Assembly: GCF_031143425.1 (NCBI RefSeq)
Contig: NC_090445.1
Span: 1,575,084,049-1,575,148,048 of the forward strand
Reading direction: 5' to 3'
Length of the DNA stretch: 64,000 nucleotides
Source of the DNA: Pleurodeles waltl
Taxonomy: Eukaryota > Chordata > Amphibia > Caudata > Salamandridae
Every line of letters begins with the position of its first letter. Position 1 is the stretch's first letter. The position numbers were made by a program, and so were the translations under genes. Under the pieces are notes generated by a model. It did no database searches. It saw only the letters and a program-made list of their open reading frames with translations, and had not been told where the DNA came from. This document shows positions 33,501 through 43,565 of this stretch, one piece after another.

Positions 33501-33729
33501 GCTCCCAGCAAGCAGGAGCGTTAAAACTGCTTCCGTTAGCTGGGAGCTGAGTTTTTATCTCTTTCCCCACCCACTGTCATGTGGGCAGGGAAAGAGATTA
33601 AAAGATTGTTCCCACATATAGAGAGCTGCATTTTCAGCAGCTTCCTGCATGCTGGATCAATTTCGGTTCCCACAGGAGGCTGGGAGCCAGATATTACTGT
33701 GGAGGCCTTCAGGGTCCCCAGCGTTCCCC

Positions 33730-34378
33730 ATCAAAGAATACTGGGTGCCCTGGGTGGGGCTGGGCACCCAGGTGGACTTGGCCGGTCTCCAGGGGATGGG
33801 GTCCCTCCAGCTGAAATCAGCCTAGTTAGGGGGCCCTCTGATTTGAAAGTAAATATATGGCTCCGGGGAAGCGGTGGTCCCCATGGCCTGGTGGGTGATG
33901 GCGGTCAGCGCAGCCCCCTAACTATTTTTAATACGGTTGGACATCGGGACCCGGGAGGCCCATGTGGCCCCCAAACCATTGTTTTTAGGTAGGCTCGGAG
34001 AAGTGGTGGTCTGGGGCCGGGGGTCTGTGTGGCCCCCCATATAGTTATTAAATGCAGCCAAGGGGATTTGGTGGTCCCTGGCCTGCATGGCCTCCCAGCA
34101 ATTATGTTTTAGGTAGCCCCAGAGTGGTGATGGTCCCCAGGGTCCGGGTGGTGGTCTGTGTGGCCCCCCAACAATTTGTATTATTAGGTAGACCCAGGAA
34201 GATGGGGCCCAGGGTGAGTCTGGGTGCCCCCCAAAAGACATTTTTTATTAGCTAGCCCCAGGGATGGTTCCCAGGGCCCAGGGGGGTCTGTGTGGGCTCC
34301 GAACAATTTTTGTTTTAGGTAGTGCCAGGCAGGTGGTGTGTGGCAAGGGGTTGGGTGATTATAGGGGTTGCCCGCAGG
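33730..34378. repeat. Outer GC-rich array of copy 2
   Basis: GGTAGGCTCGGAGAAGTGGTGGTC, GGTAGCCCCAGAGTGGTGATGGTCC and GGTAGACCCAGGAAGATGG-type units with GTGTGGCCCCC and CAATTTTTGTTTTAGGTAG recur about every 75-80 bp. Confidence 0.75.
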
Positions 34379-34382
34379 TCCA

Positions 34383-34441
<59 letters not shown>
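34383..34441. repeat. (AT)n microsatellite
   Basis: About 28 uninterrupted AT dinucleotides after a CATAT lead-in. The alternating Tyr-Ile open frames across it are artefacts. Confidence 0.95.
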
Positions 34442-34443
<2 letters not shown>

Positions 34444-34800
34444 GCAGCAGAGTAACACTAAATTTGACAGAAAGTTAGAACTGTACTCTGAAACCCTGTT
34501 TTTCATTATGTGATTTAAATCCATTCAGCCATTTTCAAGAAATCCGTGTTTAATTTATAGTGATATCTGCACATTTGGACCCACAGGACTGCTGCTGGAT
34601 TCTCTGTGGTATCGTATATTAAAATAACAGAGCAATCTCATTGGCCGAGAGGGTTTTTCCCCCGATGGTCATTTTGGCCTAGCCTGCGGGACCAAGTGAT
34701 CTGATTAGCTGGCATCAACATGAACAAAAAGTTTGCGGCTGCCATTACAGTATTCAGAGACTAGTCCCATGTGCCCTGAGGGTTTACAAAACAACAAATA
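34442..34800. repeat. Single decayed foldback arm
   Basis: TGTGATTTAAATCCATTCAGCCATTTTCAAG followed by CATTGGCCGAGAGG and GCGGCTGCCATTAC repeats the outer order of the right foldback arms at 16360-16530 and 32380-32540. It starts directly at the (AT)n run, as the other arms start at their TA-rich loops; the partner arm is absent. Confidence 0.55.
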
Positions 34801-35333
34801 ATGAGGCATGGTAGAGTTATCTTAAACTCTTGCAATTTCGGGGTGCTTCCTGGAGGACACCCAGGCCAAAATTAAAAAAACAACAACTGTGCCACAGGTC
34901 CTGCTGTACCTCAAAAATAAATAAATAACAAGAAAAGGTGTGATGGGGTCCTTGAAGGGTTGGCCCCTGGCAGCCGTTGGGTGCTGGTGGAGATTGGCCA
35001 ACCCTTGCTTATCAATTCCTTGTCATCTTCTTGTCTCTAGTGCAAGTTTATTGTCTCTGGCACTGCTGTCACTCATTCAACAGGTTCTACAATAGACTGA
35101 TACAATAGAGTGATACCTCAACAGGGAGGGTACTGATTTCTTATAGTTTGACTCTTGATGTAGCCACCTGATATCAGAGCCCTGGTCAGGGATGATGTTG
35201 CTCTGTACACATAAACAACAAGAGACAACAGTGTGTGGAAAGCACGTGGCAACTATTAGGATTCCTCCAGAACACAATAGTTTATGTTTATGAAATAGAT
35301 ATAGGAATACAGAGTCATAACACATAGGGGGTC
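34801..35333. other. Unassigned sequence
   Basis: No ends, domains or tandem structure are readable. Confidence 0.4.
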
Positions 35334-35336
35334 ATT

Positions 35337-35881
35337 CCGACCCTGGCGACCACGGAAGCACCGCCAACAGGCTGGCGGTGCTTCCCAGCCCATACCGCCG
35401 CGGTCAGAAAAGGGGATCCGGCGGTTTCCCGCCGGATTTCCACTGCATGGGCTGAATCTCCATGGCGGCGCTGCAAGCAGCACCGCCATGGAGATTCCGA
35501 CCCCCTTACCGCCATCCTGTTTCTGGCGGTTTTTACCGCCAGGAACAGGATGGCGGGAACGGGTGTCGTGGGGCCCCTGGGGGCCCCTACACTGCCCATG
35601 CCACTGGCATGGGCAGTGCAGGGGCCCCCTAACATGGCTCCATAAAGATTTTGCAGACAGTGAAAATCGCGACTGGTGCAACTGCACCCGTCGCACCCCT
35701 GCAACTCCGCCGGCTCCATTCGGAGCCGGCTTCCTTGTTGCAGGGCCTTTCCCGCTGGGCCAGCGGGCGCTCTTTTGGCGGTCGCCCGCCGGCCCAGCGG
35801 GAAAGCCAGAATGGCCGCGGCGGTCTTTTGACCGCAGAGCGGCCATATGGCGGTAACCGCGTGGCGGTCAGAATGACCGCC
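35337..35881. mobile_element. Non-autonomous Harbinger-type element, GGNGGTCATTC ends
   Basis: Ends GGGGGTCATTCCGACCCTGGCG and (complement) GGCGGTCATTCTGACCGCCACG are flanked by a perfect ATA (35334-35336, 35882-35884). The internal plan resembles 28892-29418: CACCGCCAACAGGCTGGCGGTGCTTCCCA, CTCCATGGCGG..CCGCCATGGAG, a long palindrome around CCCATGCCACTGGCATGGG, GGCTCCATTCGGAGCC, and GCTGGGCCAGCGGGCG..GCCGGCCCAGC. It is a related but distinct subfamily. Open frames on both strands reflect palindromic GC-rich sequence. Confidence 0.9.
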
Positions 35882-35884
35882 ATA

Positions 35885-36631
35885 GTCTGCTGAAAAAGGG
35901 GAGCATGAACGTTTCCACTCCATTAGTTTGATTAATGATGACAGGATGGTCATTAGAATTGACAGGCAAAGCTATTTATGTGGCTTACCATTCAAATGGA
36001 AAAACATAGAAAAATCATGTGGAAATCCGGCTGCACGAGGTGATGTCGATATGTCCAAAGGTGAGGGGAAAGTGAGTGGTAAATTTAAATCACTTCGGTG
36101 TAATTCATATAAAGGACGCCATTAAGCCAATGCATGTACTTACGCACTATTTGTGGTAAAAATGTATTATGAATGACCATTTATTGTACAAATGTACTGC
36201 GAACGCATAGGAATAACAGAACGCAGGTTACTGTTGTTTGAAGTGCTTTTATTTTTTTGCACAAAATGCATCCTGGTAGCACTGTGTTTTTTAAATGAGT
36301 GTTTGCTGGTCCTGAGTGGGCTACCTGTACTCCTTAAAAGTGACTGCAATATTGGGAGTATTTTTTTAGATCATCCGCCTGTCAGCTACTTTTGATAAGG
36401 CAGCCCTCCCGCTCCAATCTGACCAGCATGTGCAATTCCCATTTAATGGAGGTCGCTGCACGGCCATGCTGTGGATGCTCGTTTTGGGTGCATTGCTCAC
36501 ATCAAAGATGCACCTAAGGCAAGCCTGTCAGCGCCTGTCCACACTAAGGCAGCATGGCTAGTGGAAAAAGCTGGCCCTTTTGTGACTCTCTTGTCACATC
36601 ATAGTAAAACTACATAGATTTCTGAGACTTT
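35885..36631. other. Unassigned sequence
   Basis: Ordinary composition; no domain or repeat end could be read. Confidence 0.4.
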
Positions 36632-37089
36632 GGGACATATTTACAAGCCTCTAGCACCATCTTGCACCGCGCTAGTGTAATTTTTTTAATGCAAGGTGGC
36701 GTTAAGGAGGCCTTTGTAAACCCTTGCACCACATTATGCCTGCATCAGGCATATTGTATGCAAGGGGGGCGTTCCAATGCAGGTAGGTCCAAAAAAATTA
36801 CGCAGTGAAATTTACAGCATTTCACTGCACCATTCTTTCCGTAATTTTTAATGCCTCCTCGGAGCAATGGGCCTCCCTGTGCTTTGCTGCGCTAGCGTCA
36901 ACATTTGTTACGCTAGTGAAACAAAGCGCCCCAGTAGCATCAAAATGTTTGAGGCTATTGTCCTAATGACTGCCGTGATGTGCCGCATTGTAAATACAGT
37001 GCAACCATGGTGTCATTAGATGGACCAGGGGCGATGCAAGAAAAGTGGTGCATCAGGACCAATGCACCACTTACTTGTAAATATGCCCC
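36632..37089. mobile_element. MITE with GGGRCATATTTACAAG ends
   Basis: Left end GGGACATATTTACAAG and right end (complement) GGGGCATATTTACAAG are inverted repeats flanked by TTT on both sides. The body has several internal palindromes (GCGCTAGTGTAA, TTACGCAGTGAAATTTACAG..CATTTCACTGCACC, GCTTTGCTGCGCTAGCG..TTACGCTAGTG..AAAGCGCC). It has no coding capacity. A 3-bp target and short ends suggest a Harbinger-like mechanism. Confidence 0.8.
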
Positions 37090-37569
37090 TTTGTGTCTTG
37101 GCATGCCTATGCAGCCTACTAAATGACAGGCTACATAACAATTTACTAGAGCTAGGCAAGGTGGCAAATAACTTGCTTTCTATCCCCCCACCCCCACCTA
37201 CGTATTGCGTATTGCCTCACTTCATGAAGAAAAGATCATAAGAAATAACATCCAGAAAAAAGTGAGACGGGTAATAAGATCTGCCTTAGTGAATGTTCAC
37301 CCTCTACCAGCCACAGGGAAGATCTATTTGTCTATTTGATTTTCTTATTTTACTACAATAGGACATACTTTTTAATACAGAGATGCAACTGCCTACTACA
37401 CCTGCCCAGGTCGGTGAAAAAGCAATTCCAGAAGGATTTAATATCGTTCATGTTGACAAGAAAAAGAGCAGGGGTGGGGTGGGGATGCAATCGCATTTAT
37501 GTCATATTTAAGGAATATTCGATTTGTCTATATGCGAAAATTTGATTTGTGTATATGCGAATGAATATG

Positions 37570-37950
37570 AACCTTGCCATGTAACTGTACTACTTCATCT
37601 GAAATCTCACTTCCTTTGCCCATAATGTATCTTTCTTCCAGCACTGGCTCGGACGTCATCAGTGTAGTCTGTGACATGGACGGCCATGCCTTATTGAGCT
37701 GTCCGAGCCCGACACTTTTAGGGGACTTTAATATCCACATCGATGACTCGGATAACGATCGGGTCCTAGATTCTTTTCCAATCTTAAGCTGCTTCGGAAT
37801 GTAATAGATGGCCCAAGAATTAACACAAGTGAAGAGTTACACGCTTGACCAGATGTGGACACTGAAAGACTCTGTATTGGTATCTGGGCTATATCCTGTA
37901 CATTGAAACCATCGCTTTCTAGTTCCTTTCTGTGTCATTTCGTATAAAGC
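37570..37950 (+). pseudogene. LINE endonuclease fragment
   Basis: The frame ending near 37801 contains TLLGDFNIHIDDSDNDRVLD. The GDFN(I/V)H motif belongs to apurinic/apyrimidinic-type endonuclease domains of non-LTR retrotransposons such as L2/CR1. After stops, another frame gives TQVKSYTLDQMWTLKDSVLVSG, resembling the GHTLDL block that follows in such domains. No reverse transcriptase is readable downstream, so this is a short, decayed remnant. Confidence 0.7.
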
Positions 37951-39300
37951 TAGTTGTACTGCAACTGCATAGGAAATCCTTATTTATGGCTCCTGGATCA
38001 GAGCTAACTGACATAGGGCTCTGGAGAATTTAAAAATTCTCTTAGTCACAGAATCTGAATTTTCGTGATTTAAAGATGTACTGTCACATTCCATGAGGCT
38101 GTCAGACAGGTACTATACATCGAAGTTCCCCCTTAAAACACATTAGGCTCATATGCATAAACATTGGAGCAAAGTATTTTCAGAAGACGTCCATCAAGAG
38201 AGAAAATAGTGCATTCTTTGCACCTTGGCAAATGTCGAATCATTTAAAACACACATAAGGATTTATAAGAAAGATTGTCTCAAAGTTAAATCTTACTTTC
38301 TGTTCATCTGCATTTGACAAGCTACCAACACCCTTGTCCTTGTTACTTGTGTCAAAGGCTCAATTCCTTTTTTAAGCCCTTCTGTGTCTTCTCTATCACA
38401 TATAAAACATAGAAATTCTGATATGATTTAGCTTCTTTCTTCACCAGTATAATAAAAAACTTTAAAAAGCCATAAAACTTTCAGATGCCATAATTAAAAT
38501 TAAACGACTTATTGGGACACTCCTTCAACCAATCCTATACTTTTAAAACAATGGATACAAATACATCCTATGAGAAGACATAAAATATAACATATCTCAT
38601 GTAAGCTTTAACATTTAACCTACATGCAAAATGTCCATTTTGTTCATTCTTATTCCTGATGTGTTCTTTCTAGAATTTGTCCTTAGGGCATGGTGACGTT
38701 CTGTGTGTATTCTCTTTTTTTATTCCCCTCATTACAGTTGATACTGTCTGTGAATCCTAGTGCTGAGATGCCCTTATGTCAACGAGTGCTCAATCAATAA
38801 TAAATCCAATCAAGTTCCTATCCCATATCTGAACAGTAAAGGCACTAGTAGTGGTAGCCTTGTCAGCTGCAAGTTTGATCTAGGATGTGAGTTCTTGCAG
38901 CAGAAAACACTACCAGGGGTAGCTACATTGTTGAGCATGGCATATCTGAGTGACCACAGGAGCACCATGACTGGCGTGAAAAGGAGCAATAATGCCAACC
39001 CCTGCAGAATCTTGGCCATTGTGATTCTGATACCAATATCTCATGTGGCTTATGGATTAAGGATTGAATGTGGTTCCTAGTGTGCCATTGACAACATACT
39101 CGCACTCCAATATTAGTTTGCACCCAGTAATTAAAGTACAAGACATCCTAAATTATTAAGGCTAACTGTCCCGATTTTCGGTGGGGTGAGGCGCTACGTT
39201 CATTCATCTGTGGCAACAAGCAATGTACTTGTGTATTGACACAGATAAAGGTAGACAAAATTTGTGGTGCATTACATATTGTTGGAGAAGTAGATGTGAT
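37951..39300. other. Unassigned, AT-rich
   Basis: It may include decayed LINE sequence downstream of the endonuclease fragment, but no RT block is readable. A TTTTTTTATTCCCCTCATTACAG acceptor-like word at 38716-38738 precedes only 20 open codons. Confidence 0.4.
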
Positions 39301-39312
39301 ATTACCAATGTT

Positions 39313-39356
39313 AAGGCCTTGAGGAAGTCCCAATGGGGACGAAACTCGTCGGCTGG
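39313..39356 (+). ncRNA. Hammerhead-ribozyme-like motif (decayed)
   Basis: In type I order: stem I strand GGCC (39315-39318), TTGAGGA in place of the core CUGANGA (39319-39325), a 5-bp stem II GTCCC/GGGAC with loop AATG (39327-39340), GAAA (39341-39344), a minimal stem III C-TC-G, GTC cleavage triplet (39348-39350), and stem I return strand GGCT. The first core C is T, so activity is doubtful. Very short stem III hammerheads of this kind are known from Penelope-like elements. No Penelope coding region is visible nearby. It could also be a chance match. Confidence 0.45.
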
Positions 39357-39960
39357 CAGCTGGCAATGAAACTTGTTGAATGAATTTAAGTCTTTAAAAT
39401 ACTTTGCAAAAACAAGAAGAATAAAAGATACATGGAAACTGAATGACAGCTCGACTCGTTTATATGTGAACTGCTCCATGTTGTGCAACAAATTAACTTA
39501 AGATGTTTTCTACTTTGATTACTAGGTGCAAACTAATATTGAATAGATTTGCAAATCCGTCTTTAATAGACAAGGATGGGGATTTATAGTGGCTGATCCC
39601 TTATTTCTGCATTGGTATTAAATATTGGGCACAGATAATAAGCTTGGAGCTGAGGAGTTCAAGCTGCTATTGTAAAACATGGTTCGAAGTATAGGTGCAG
39701 CTGTAAAACAAGAATTACTTCCAAGCATGGGACAGTTTAACAGAAATTGATCACTACCAGGCTAAAGACTTCAGCGAAACAAGATACATGCTTGAACTTA
39801 CAATGAGAGAGATTCCAGATAAAATGTTGGTGGCACTGGAGCCTGCAAGATGACACTGAAGGGATCAGACTTTAGGCAGAATGCAATTTTACCCGAGGTA
39901 CTGCTGGGCTCTGTCAAATGACTTTCCAAAGTATTGCTTGCAGAGAATAAATCACTTTGG
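39357..39960. other. Unassigned sequence
   Basis: No feature could be read. Confidence 0.4.
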
Positions 39961-39961
39961 A

Positions 39962-40430
39962 GCTGATTATGAGTCTGGTGGTCCGAAGACTGCCAGTCTG
40001 GCGGTGGAGATCAGACTGCCGTGCCTGTGGTGGCCTGACTGCCAAATTACAGGATTGGCTGTCGGTGTCACCAAGAGTCCACCATCTCCGTCAGGATCTC
40101 TGATCCTGATGGGATGACGGTGGTCTTAGTTTTTAATCCGCAACATGGCGCCATGCTGAATACAACCATGTTCCCCACCAGCCTTTTCATGACAGTTCAA
40201 CCATCATGAAAAGGCTTGCAGAGAATAAGTGCAGGGTGCCCCATGCACTGCCCATGATGGTGTGCATTTCGTGGGTGCTAGGTTAGGGGGGCCCATGTGC
40301 GATAGCATTGGACTCTGTTCCATGTGGAGCCGTGTCCAATACCTCTGCATATTTTCCACTGGGCTGACTGACGGAGACCTTGGTTTCCTTCCGGGGGGCC
40401 TGATGGGCAGAATAGGCTTACACTGCCATG
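39962..40430. mobile_element. Old Harbinger-type element (decayed)
   Basis: GATTATGAGTCTGGTGGTC, GCCAGTCTGGCGGTGGAGATCAGACTGCC and CCTTTTCATGACAGTTCAACCATCATGAAAAGGCTTGCAG match, with many CG-to-TG/CA changes, the plan and words of 28892-29418 (CCTTTTCATGGCGGTATGAACCGCCATGAAAAGGCTTGCGG). The ends and target duplication are no longer clear, indicating an older insertion with CpG decay. Confidence 0.7.
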
Positions 40431-40469
40431 CTCTTGCATAGAATATTAGTAGTGAAGGTAGGGATTCCA

Positions 40470-40903
40470 GAACCATAATTGTAACAGTATGGTGGGAGGT
40501 TTCCTATGTTTCACTTTCCTCGTCACTGTTATTATGTTTTATAATCCTCATAATTGCAACACATGCTCTTTTACATAGAATGCAGTTAGTTCAATAAAAT
40601 ACATTGAACCTAGTCCTGCTTCTGTTTGTCTTTGCCTGTATGAGACATGTGTGACCGAGAGAAAGGGGTATGATCTGTTCCACCACAGTTTCTCTAAGAA
40701 ATCTAAGACGTCAAGCAAAGGGCTGGCACAAATCACCTTTACCCTTGGGTTCTGGTGCGGTGCTGCTAGCTGGCGGGAAGGGTTAGGCCGACAGCTGTCA
40801 TGCAGCACAGGATCAGACTCAGTCCCCCGCTAGGTGGTGCTGCTGCCCAAATTCAGCATTCTTGTTACCATAACGAGAGTCAGTTCTGTGACTGTGCTTT
40901 GGA
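40470..40903 (+). mobile_element. LTR-like dispersed repeat
   Basis: It starts TGTAACAGTATGGTGGGAGG and contains an AATAAAATACATTGAACC polyadenylation-like stretch near 40594 and GGATCAGACTCAGTCCCCCGCTAGGTGGTGC. I recall this as a recurrent LTR-like sequence in newt genomes. Within the window it is single, and no gag or pol adjoins it, so a solo LTR is the simplest reading. Confidence 0.4.
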
Positions 40904-41219
40904 TTGTGCTTAATTTCTAAAAAGAAATATATGCAGGGGGCCAAAGTTTATTTAAGGGTCTGTCACTTGGCACTGCCAATGGTGGGCGGACAAATATCAA
41001 GCCCGTGATTTTGATTCCATCTCGTGTATCTTTCTTCCACCACCCTACACCTCCTGTCTCTCTTTCTCCCTTGTGGGTTCTTCCCATCCCAGCTTTGTCA
41101 CCGTTTCTCTCTCTTTCTTTTCCTTTCTCCCCTTTCTGTCTTTCTCTGGGTCCAGGTATAGCAGTGGAAAGACAGTCCAGGTCCCCCTTACCACAGCCAA
41201 CTGCGCACATTAAGCACTG
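40904..41219. mobile_element. Possible decayed hAT-type MITE
   Basis: Left TTGTGCTTAATTTC and right CACATTAAGCACTG resemble the CAGTGCTTAATTTG/CAAATTAAGCACTG ends of the hAT-type family. Flanking octamers GCTTTGGA and GTGTTGAA agree at 5 of 8. The interior differs from the other three copies (a TCTCTCTTTCTC pyrimidine stretch), so this would be another subfamily. Confidence 0.4.
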
Positions 41220-41640
41220 GTGTTGAATGACAATGAGGACCAGGCCCGGGTTCCCTTTTGTTTTCCCGGGCATTGCCCCGGGCTACAGCCACTGAAGCCA
41301 GTTTTTGAAGACAAAGGGCCGCTGTTAGCTCTTCTGCCGCTTTCTCCAGCTCCACTAGACACTAACTCCTGTACATGGCACACTGCAGTGATAACATCCT
41401 TATGTAATTAACTTATTGACCAAATTGTATTGCATGCAAACACAGAGATATTCAATGCCTTATGTAGTGGGTATTAATTGGCCGCTTTATTAACGTGGAC
41501 AACGTGTGACTGCCCTGATAGCATATCTTGAGCAAGAGACGAAAATCACTGTTAATCACAACTTTGTAACCATGCCATTAAAATTCTGCTTATTCTTTTA
41601 ACACATCTACATTAAAAACTTTTCACATTTGCAGTGAGTG
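41220..41640. other. Unassigned sequence
   Basis: Contains a CCCGGGTT...CCCGGGCATTGCCCCGGG palindromic patch near 41246-41283; otherwise nothing readable. Confidence 0.4.
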
Positions 41641-42081
41641 ACTGGTAGGCCCTCAAGTCCTGGCCTCCATTTGGCACGCCTCTTTTGCCCTTCGATTGTT
41701 TAGGCAATCCCACCTTTCCTTTTTTGGAGGGGCTCACTCAAATAGAGTTATTGTTTCACCATGTTGTTTAGGGGGTAGCTTCAAGTTCTTTGTATTAGGC
41801 CCAACTCGCTACCTGGTGTGTCCTATGCCCTGCCATTCGACTTGGCGGGTCTGGGCTGCGAGTGCCGTGTTCCGCTTACTCCCCACGCTTGGCCATCTTA
41901 CACCCTGCCGTAAGGCATCCCCAGGTGTGTGGCTTTGTTGACACACCCCCTTACTGGGTGTGTCTTTTGCACGATTGTTTGGTAAAACTTTTTTCCTTTA
42001 CGCCACGCTGTCAGAGAGGCTCACGTCTCCTGGCAGCTCCCCCAAGTTCTCTCCTTTTTTTTTTATTTTTTATTTTTTTTT
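41640..42081 (-). repeat. 3' non-coding region of the YR retrotransposon
   Basis: It contains stem-loops such as GGTGTGTGGC..GACACACCC and GACACACCC..GGGTGTGTC (41927-41972) and a long T-run (42055-42080, + strand) next to the hydrolase stop. It probably holds the terminal repeat, but the 5' counterpart was not identified. Confidence 0.45.
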
Positions 42082-42645
42082 ATACCATAGCTGCTGTTAA
42101 ATTGGCCCAGAATTTTTTTATCCCTTCTGGTGATAAATGGACGCCATCCGGCCCATAGAGTTCGGGTCGCCTGGGGTGGATCAACCCATGGCGGACACTT
42201 TCCAGCCCATTAATTTTGCAGTGTTTGGCGACCGCTATGTTTAACTTCCTCCTAGAGTTTGTGAGATGTTGCTCCCCGCCAACTGATTCTGGGGATTATT
42301 TCGGACCAGATGATGGTGGTGTTTTCTAAAAGCCTGGAGAGGTTCCTTAAAGTCTCCCTGATGTCATTCAGGAGTACTTTCCTTCCCAGGGTTGTCAGGT
42401 CATTGCCCCCCAGGTGGATGATTAGCACGCCTGGGTGTTTCTGCCCAGCCTCTAGCATCTTGTGCAGGGTCGGCTGGAGCTGTGCTCATTTCATGCCTGG
42501 TAATCCCATCCATCTGATTGCATCTGCCGAGGTTCGTTCTAACCTTGTCTTCTTGTCTTGCTTCAACCAACCTTGTAGCCGGGCTATGAAGGAGTGACCT
42601 ATCATCCAAATGAGTCTGGGGGGTGCACCTGCTAACGTAATGACA
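42082..42645 (-). pseudogene. SGNH hydrolase-like domain of the YR element
   Basis: Block I is WMIGHSFIARL (Gly-His-Ser around the nucleophile Ser), block III is LIIHLGGNDLTTLG (Gly-x-Asn), then IIWSEIIPRISW, and the last block is GPDGVHLSPEGIKKFW, which supplies the Asp-x-x-His pair. These match the SGNH/GDSL esterase fold. A stop (near 42492) and a frame change near 42250 break it. Such a domain is known from some YR retrotransposons, notably Ngaro-type. Here it follows the recombinase directly, in the same frame as the recombinase tail, so it may be the C-terminal part of the same protein. Its function in the element is unknown. Confidence 0.75.
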
Positions 42646-42683
42646 AAATACCATCATGCTAGGTGTGGGCGGATGTAACCCAT

Positions 42684-43565
42684 GTACGCTTTCTACCGCC
42701 ATCTGCCAACCCCTTTTATTGTGCTTGCATCTAGGCCCAAACTGGCGGCTGTGGTTGCTGCCCCGATGCGGAATGAATGTGAGCCAAAATCCGTCGGGAG
42801 TAGGCCCCCTTTCCTTAGCGTCTGACGCATGACTGCAGTAAATTGAAATCTACTCAGGTGGTCCCCCTTTGCATGTTTGAACAAGGGGCCTGGTCCCCAT
42901 GGGCGCATTATTAAATACTCCTTCATGCTGCAGACCGGGCAATACTTTGTTTGGGCTATGCAATTCAGGATGATGTCAGTGCCCCTGCCCAGCTGATCTG
43001 TTTTGGATCGCCTCAGGGTGACGCGCAATTTGCCAGGTTCCATGTGGCAGTCCCCTATTTGCAGGCAAGAGTTGCCCCCTGAGTTTCTTGCCGATGCCAC
43101 CAGCTCGCCTACTCTAAATGCACCAAAGAAGGCCAAGGTAAATGCTGATCTGAACACTAAGAACTCGTGCCGGCTCTCTACCACCGTTTGCAGTAGGTCT
43201 ATCAAGAGGCACAATTTGTTAAAGTCGATAGGATGTCTGGTGTCTTTTTTGTCCCCCTCGAGGCGCTTCCAGCCCTTCATTGCTGTCTTAATATAGTGTG
43301 AGGCGGTGGGGTCTGTGCCTGTGTGAAGTTTTGAATGGTGTGCAACCGCCGCAAGGTGTGCCTGAGCCCAGGACTTCGTTTTTCTTTGTTTGAAAGCCCA
43401 CATGGTGAAATGCTCTGCCGCAGTTCTGATTGCGTTCGGCTCGGTTAGCGAATCTAGCCCCCCTACGTCCATGAACAACTTGGCATACTTGCCATACCTC
43501 TGCTGTGTCCCTGGAGTGAGGGCGCTGTTGACTAATAGGGACAGGTCTGTTCCGCCAGCTCCCAC
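42684..43565 (-). pseudogene. Tyrosine recombinase (one nonsense codon)
   Basis: An open frame of 290 codons precedes a TAG at 42693-42695. The N-terminal SAM-like core-binding part (residues 1-105) is followed by the catalytic domain: Arg151 in FGAFRVGEL, Lys in RRSKTDQLG (about 188), His263-x-x-Arg266 in GSHSFRIGAA, and GRWR at the end. The nucleophile Tyr lies just past the stop, in the same frame, in KAYMGYIR (codon 42684-42686). The enzyme would integrate the circular cDNA. One nonsense change separates the body from its catalytic Tyr, so this copy is probably dead unless the codon is read through. The start is uncertain because the frame overlaps the RNase H end in another frame. Confidence 0.9.

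Larger units (their letters stand above)
28620..34380. repeat. Large palindromic superelement, copy 2
   Basis: The order is the same as in copy 1: 84-bp-type units (28620-28885), forward GGTGGTCCCC array (29555-29835), left foldback arm (29880-30415), TA-rich loop, right arm (32085-32620), inverted array (32790-33340), hairpin (33440-33490), and then a further forward array (33730-34375). The insertions are a Harbinger-type element at 28892-29418 and a Tc1 element at 30466-32026. The hairpin on the left side is missing or lies within the Harbinger insertion zone. Confidence 0.7.

Noticed and set aside
34264..34524. Alternating Tyr-Ile open frames
   Set aside because: Translation of the (AT)n microsatellite.
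35256..35953. Frames up to 212 codons on the minus strand
   Set aside because: GC-rich palindromic MITE; both strands are open because the sequence is nearly self-complementary.
38716..38820. Terminal host exon after a good acceptor-like word
   Set aside because: Only about 20 open codons follow, with no supporting donor, homology or polyadenylation signal.
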